A stretch of DNA of 64,000 nucleotides, taken from positions 1 to 64,000 of the forward strand of contig NZ_JABSOV010000011.1 of the NCBI RefSeq assembly GCF_013215345.1. Reading direction: 5' to 3'. Origin of the DNA: Colwellia sp. GTDB taxonomy: Bacteria; Pseudomonadota; Gammaproteobacteria; Enterobacterales; Alteromonadaceae. The notes beneath the pieces were generated by a model. That model was not told the DNA's origin. It searched no databases and was given only the letters and a program-made list of their open reading frames with translations. Position numbers and translations under genes: made by a program. Of this stretch, positions 63,644 through 64,000 are shown one piece after another. The stretch's first letter is position 1. Each line of letters starts with the position of its first letter.

Positions 63644-64000
63644 TTACAGTAAGCTTAGCCCTTGCTTTAGTGACGCAGCTGCTTCTTTATAACCACTCTT
63701 GTCTAAATAACTACTAAAGCTGTTGATTAAACCCGGTACTTGCTCAGTAGACAAACCTAATTTTTCAAAAGCTGAATTGAGGTAATCCAAACTTTCGGCT
63801 TTTTTACCTGCTTCACCGGCACTTGAAAATAATGAACTCAATGATGACTTCGATACTTTAGGCGCTTTATCTACATAACTTTGTGTATCTGGCACAGCTT
63901 TGCTGATTAAGGCAAAGTTTTCCGGTGTTAAATTATCTTGGGCAATTTTAAGTAGTGAGCCAAAACTTGCTGATACCGTCTCTTCCGAAAGATTTAATTG
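63644..64000 (-). CDS. DUF2780 domain-containing protein (partial, N-terminus outside window)
   Basis: 119 codons are open from the window edge to the stop at 63644. The product contains QLNLSEETVSASFGSLLKIA, SSLFSSAGEAGKKAESLDYL and ends LKQGLSLL, the pattern of DUF2780 (VcgC/VcgE-type) proteins, usually secreted and of unknown function. A complete gene would start beyond base 64000; an internal GTG at 63895 is not the true start because the frame continues with the same composition. Confidence 0.75.
   Translation of the reverse strand, partial: QLNLSEETVSASFGSLLKIAQDNLTPENFALISKAVPDTQSYVDKAPKVSKSSLSSLFSSAGEAGKKAESLDYLNSAFEKLGLSTEQVPGLINSFSSYLDKSGYKEAAASLKQGLSLL

Overview
The window looks like chromosomal DNA from a marine gammaproteobacterium of the Alteromonadales, most like Colwellia or a close relative. 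The basis is the AT-rich sequence, the gene repertoire (glnA/ntrBC, rpsF-priB-rpsR-rplI, yrfG/nudE/cysQ, the yheU-yheS-yheV-slyX-fkpA neighbourhood) and large TonB-dependent receptors next to PF04820 flavoproteins. This is inferred from protein character only; no database search was run. No rRNA, tRNA, CRISPR array, prophage or complete insertion sequence was seen.

Layout. 1-5.3 kb: fadBA beta-oxidation operon (fadA cut by the window edge) and a REC-DUF3369-GGDEF-EAL signalling protein. 5.6-12.2 kb: a TIGR03899-like protein, a MerC-like membrane protein behind a tandem operator-like repeat, then ntrC, ntrB, a DUF4124 protein and glnA, with a sigma-54 promoter and two NtrC boxes. 12.3-14.1 kb: two tandem DUF481 outer-membrane genes, both broken. 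14.1-25.1 kb: a flavodoxin-reductase/ferredoxin fusion, mpl, def, ubiX, cheX, a DUF6702 protein, an M1 peptidase, zur, nagX (behind a perfect 26-bp palindrome) and an unknown membrane protein. 25.1-27.5 kb: the ribosomal operon rpsF-priB-rpsR-rplI between two 264-bp copies of a MITE-like element.

27.5-45.3 kb is the accessory region of greatest interest: an amino-sugar/chitin-oligosaccharide locus. It holds a TonB-dependent receptor, three PF04820 tryptophan-halogenase-like flavoproteins, two paralogous AraC regulators, a secreted chitin-oligosaccharide deacetylase with two chitin-binding modules, an MFS sugar transporter, a GH20 beta-hexosaminidase lipoprotein and a ROK kinase. Four intergenic regions of this locus carry a paired direct repeat of ACTTTTCT with an exact 21-nt period, which I propose is the binding site of the AraC pair. 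A plausible flow is outer-membrane uptake of chitin oligosaccharides, deacetylation and exo-cleavage, inner-membrane import, then phosphorylation. The job of the flavoproteins in this flow is unknown. nagA and nagB are not in the window.

45.4-64 kb: an SMP-30-like protein, an Omp85 remnant, yrfG/nudE/cysQ, a DUF1338 protein, yheU, a flagellin-like gene with a decayed duplicate of its own 3' end, a DUF3149 micro-gene, a Sel1 protein, an HD-GYP remnant, yheS, yheV, slyX, a WD40 lipoprotein, fkpA, a glycosyltransferase and a thioesterase. Last comes a Fur-box-controlled nickel superoxide dismutase cluster (TPR protein, a small HPGHDH protein, sodN, sodX) with a second small repeat element between sodN and sodX, then a partial DUF2780 gene.
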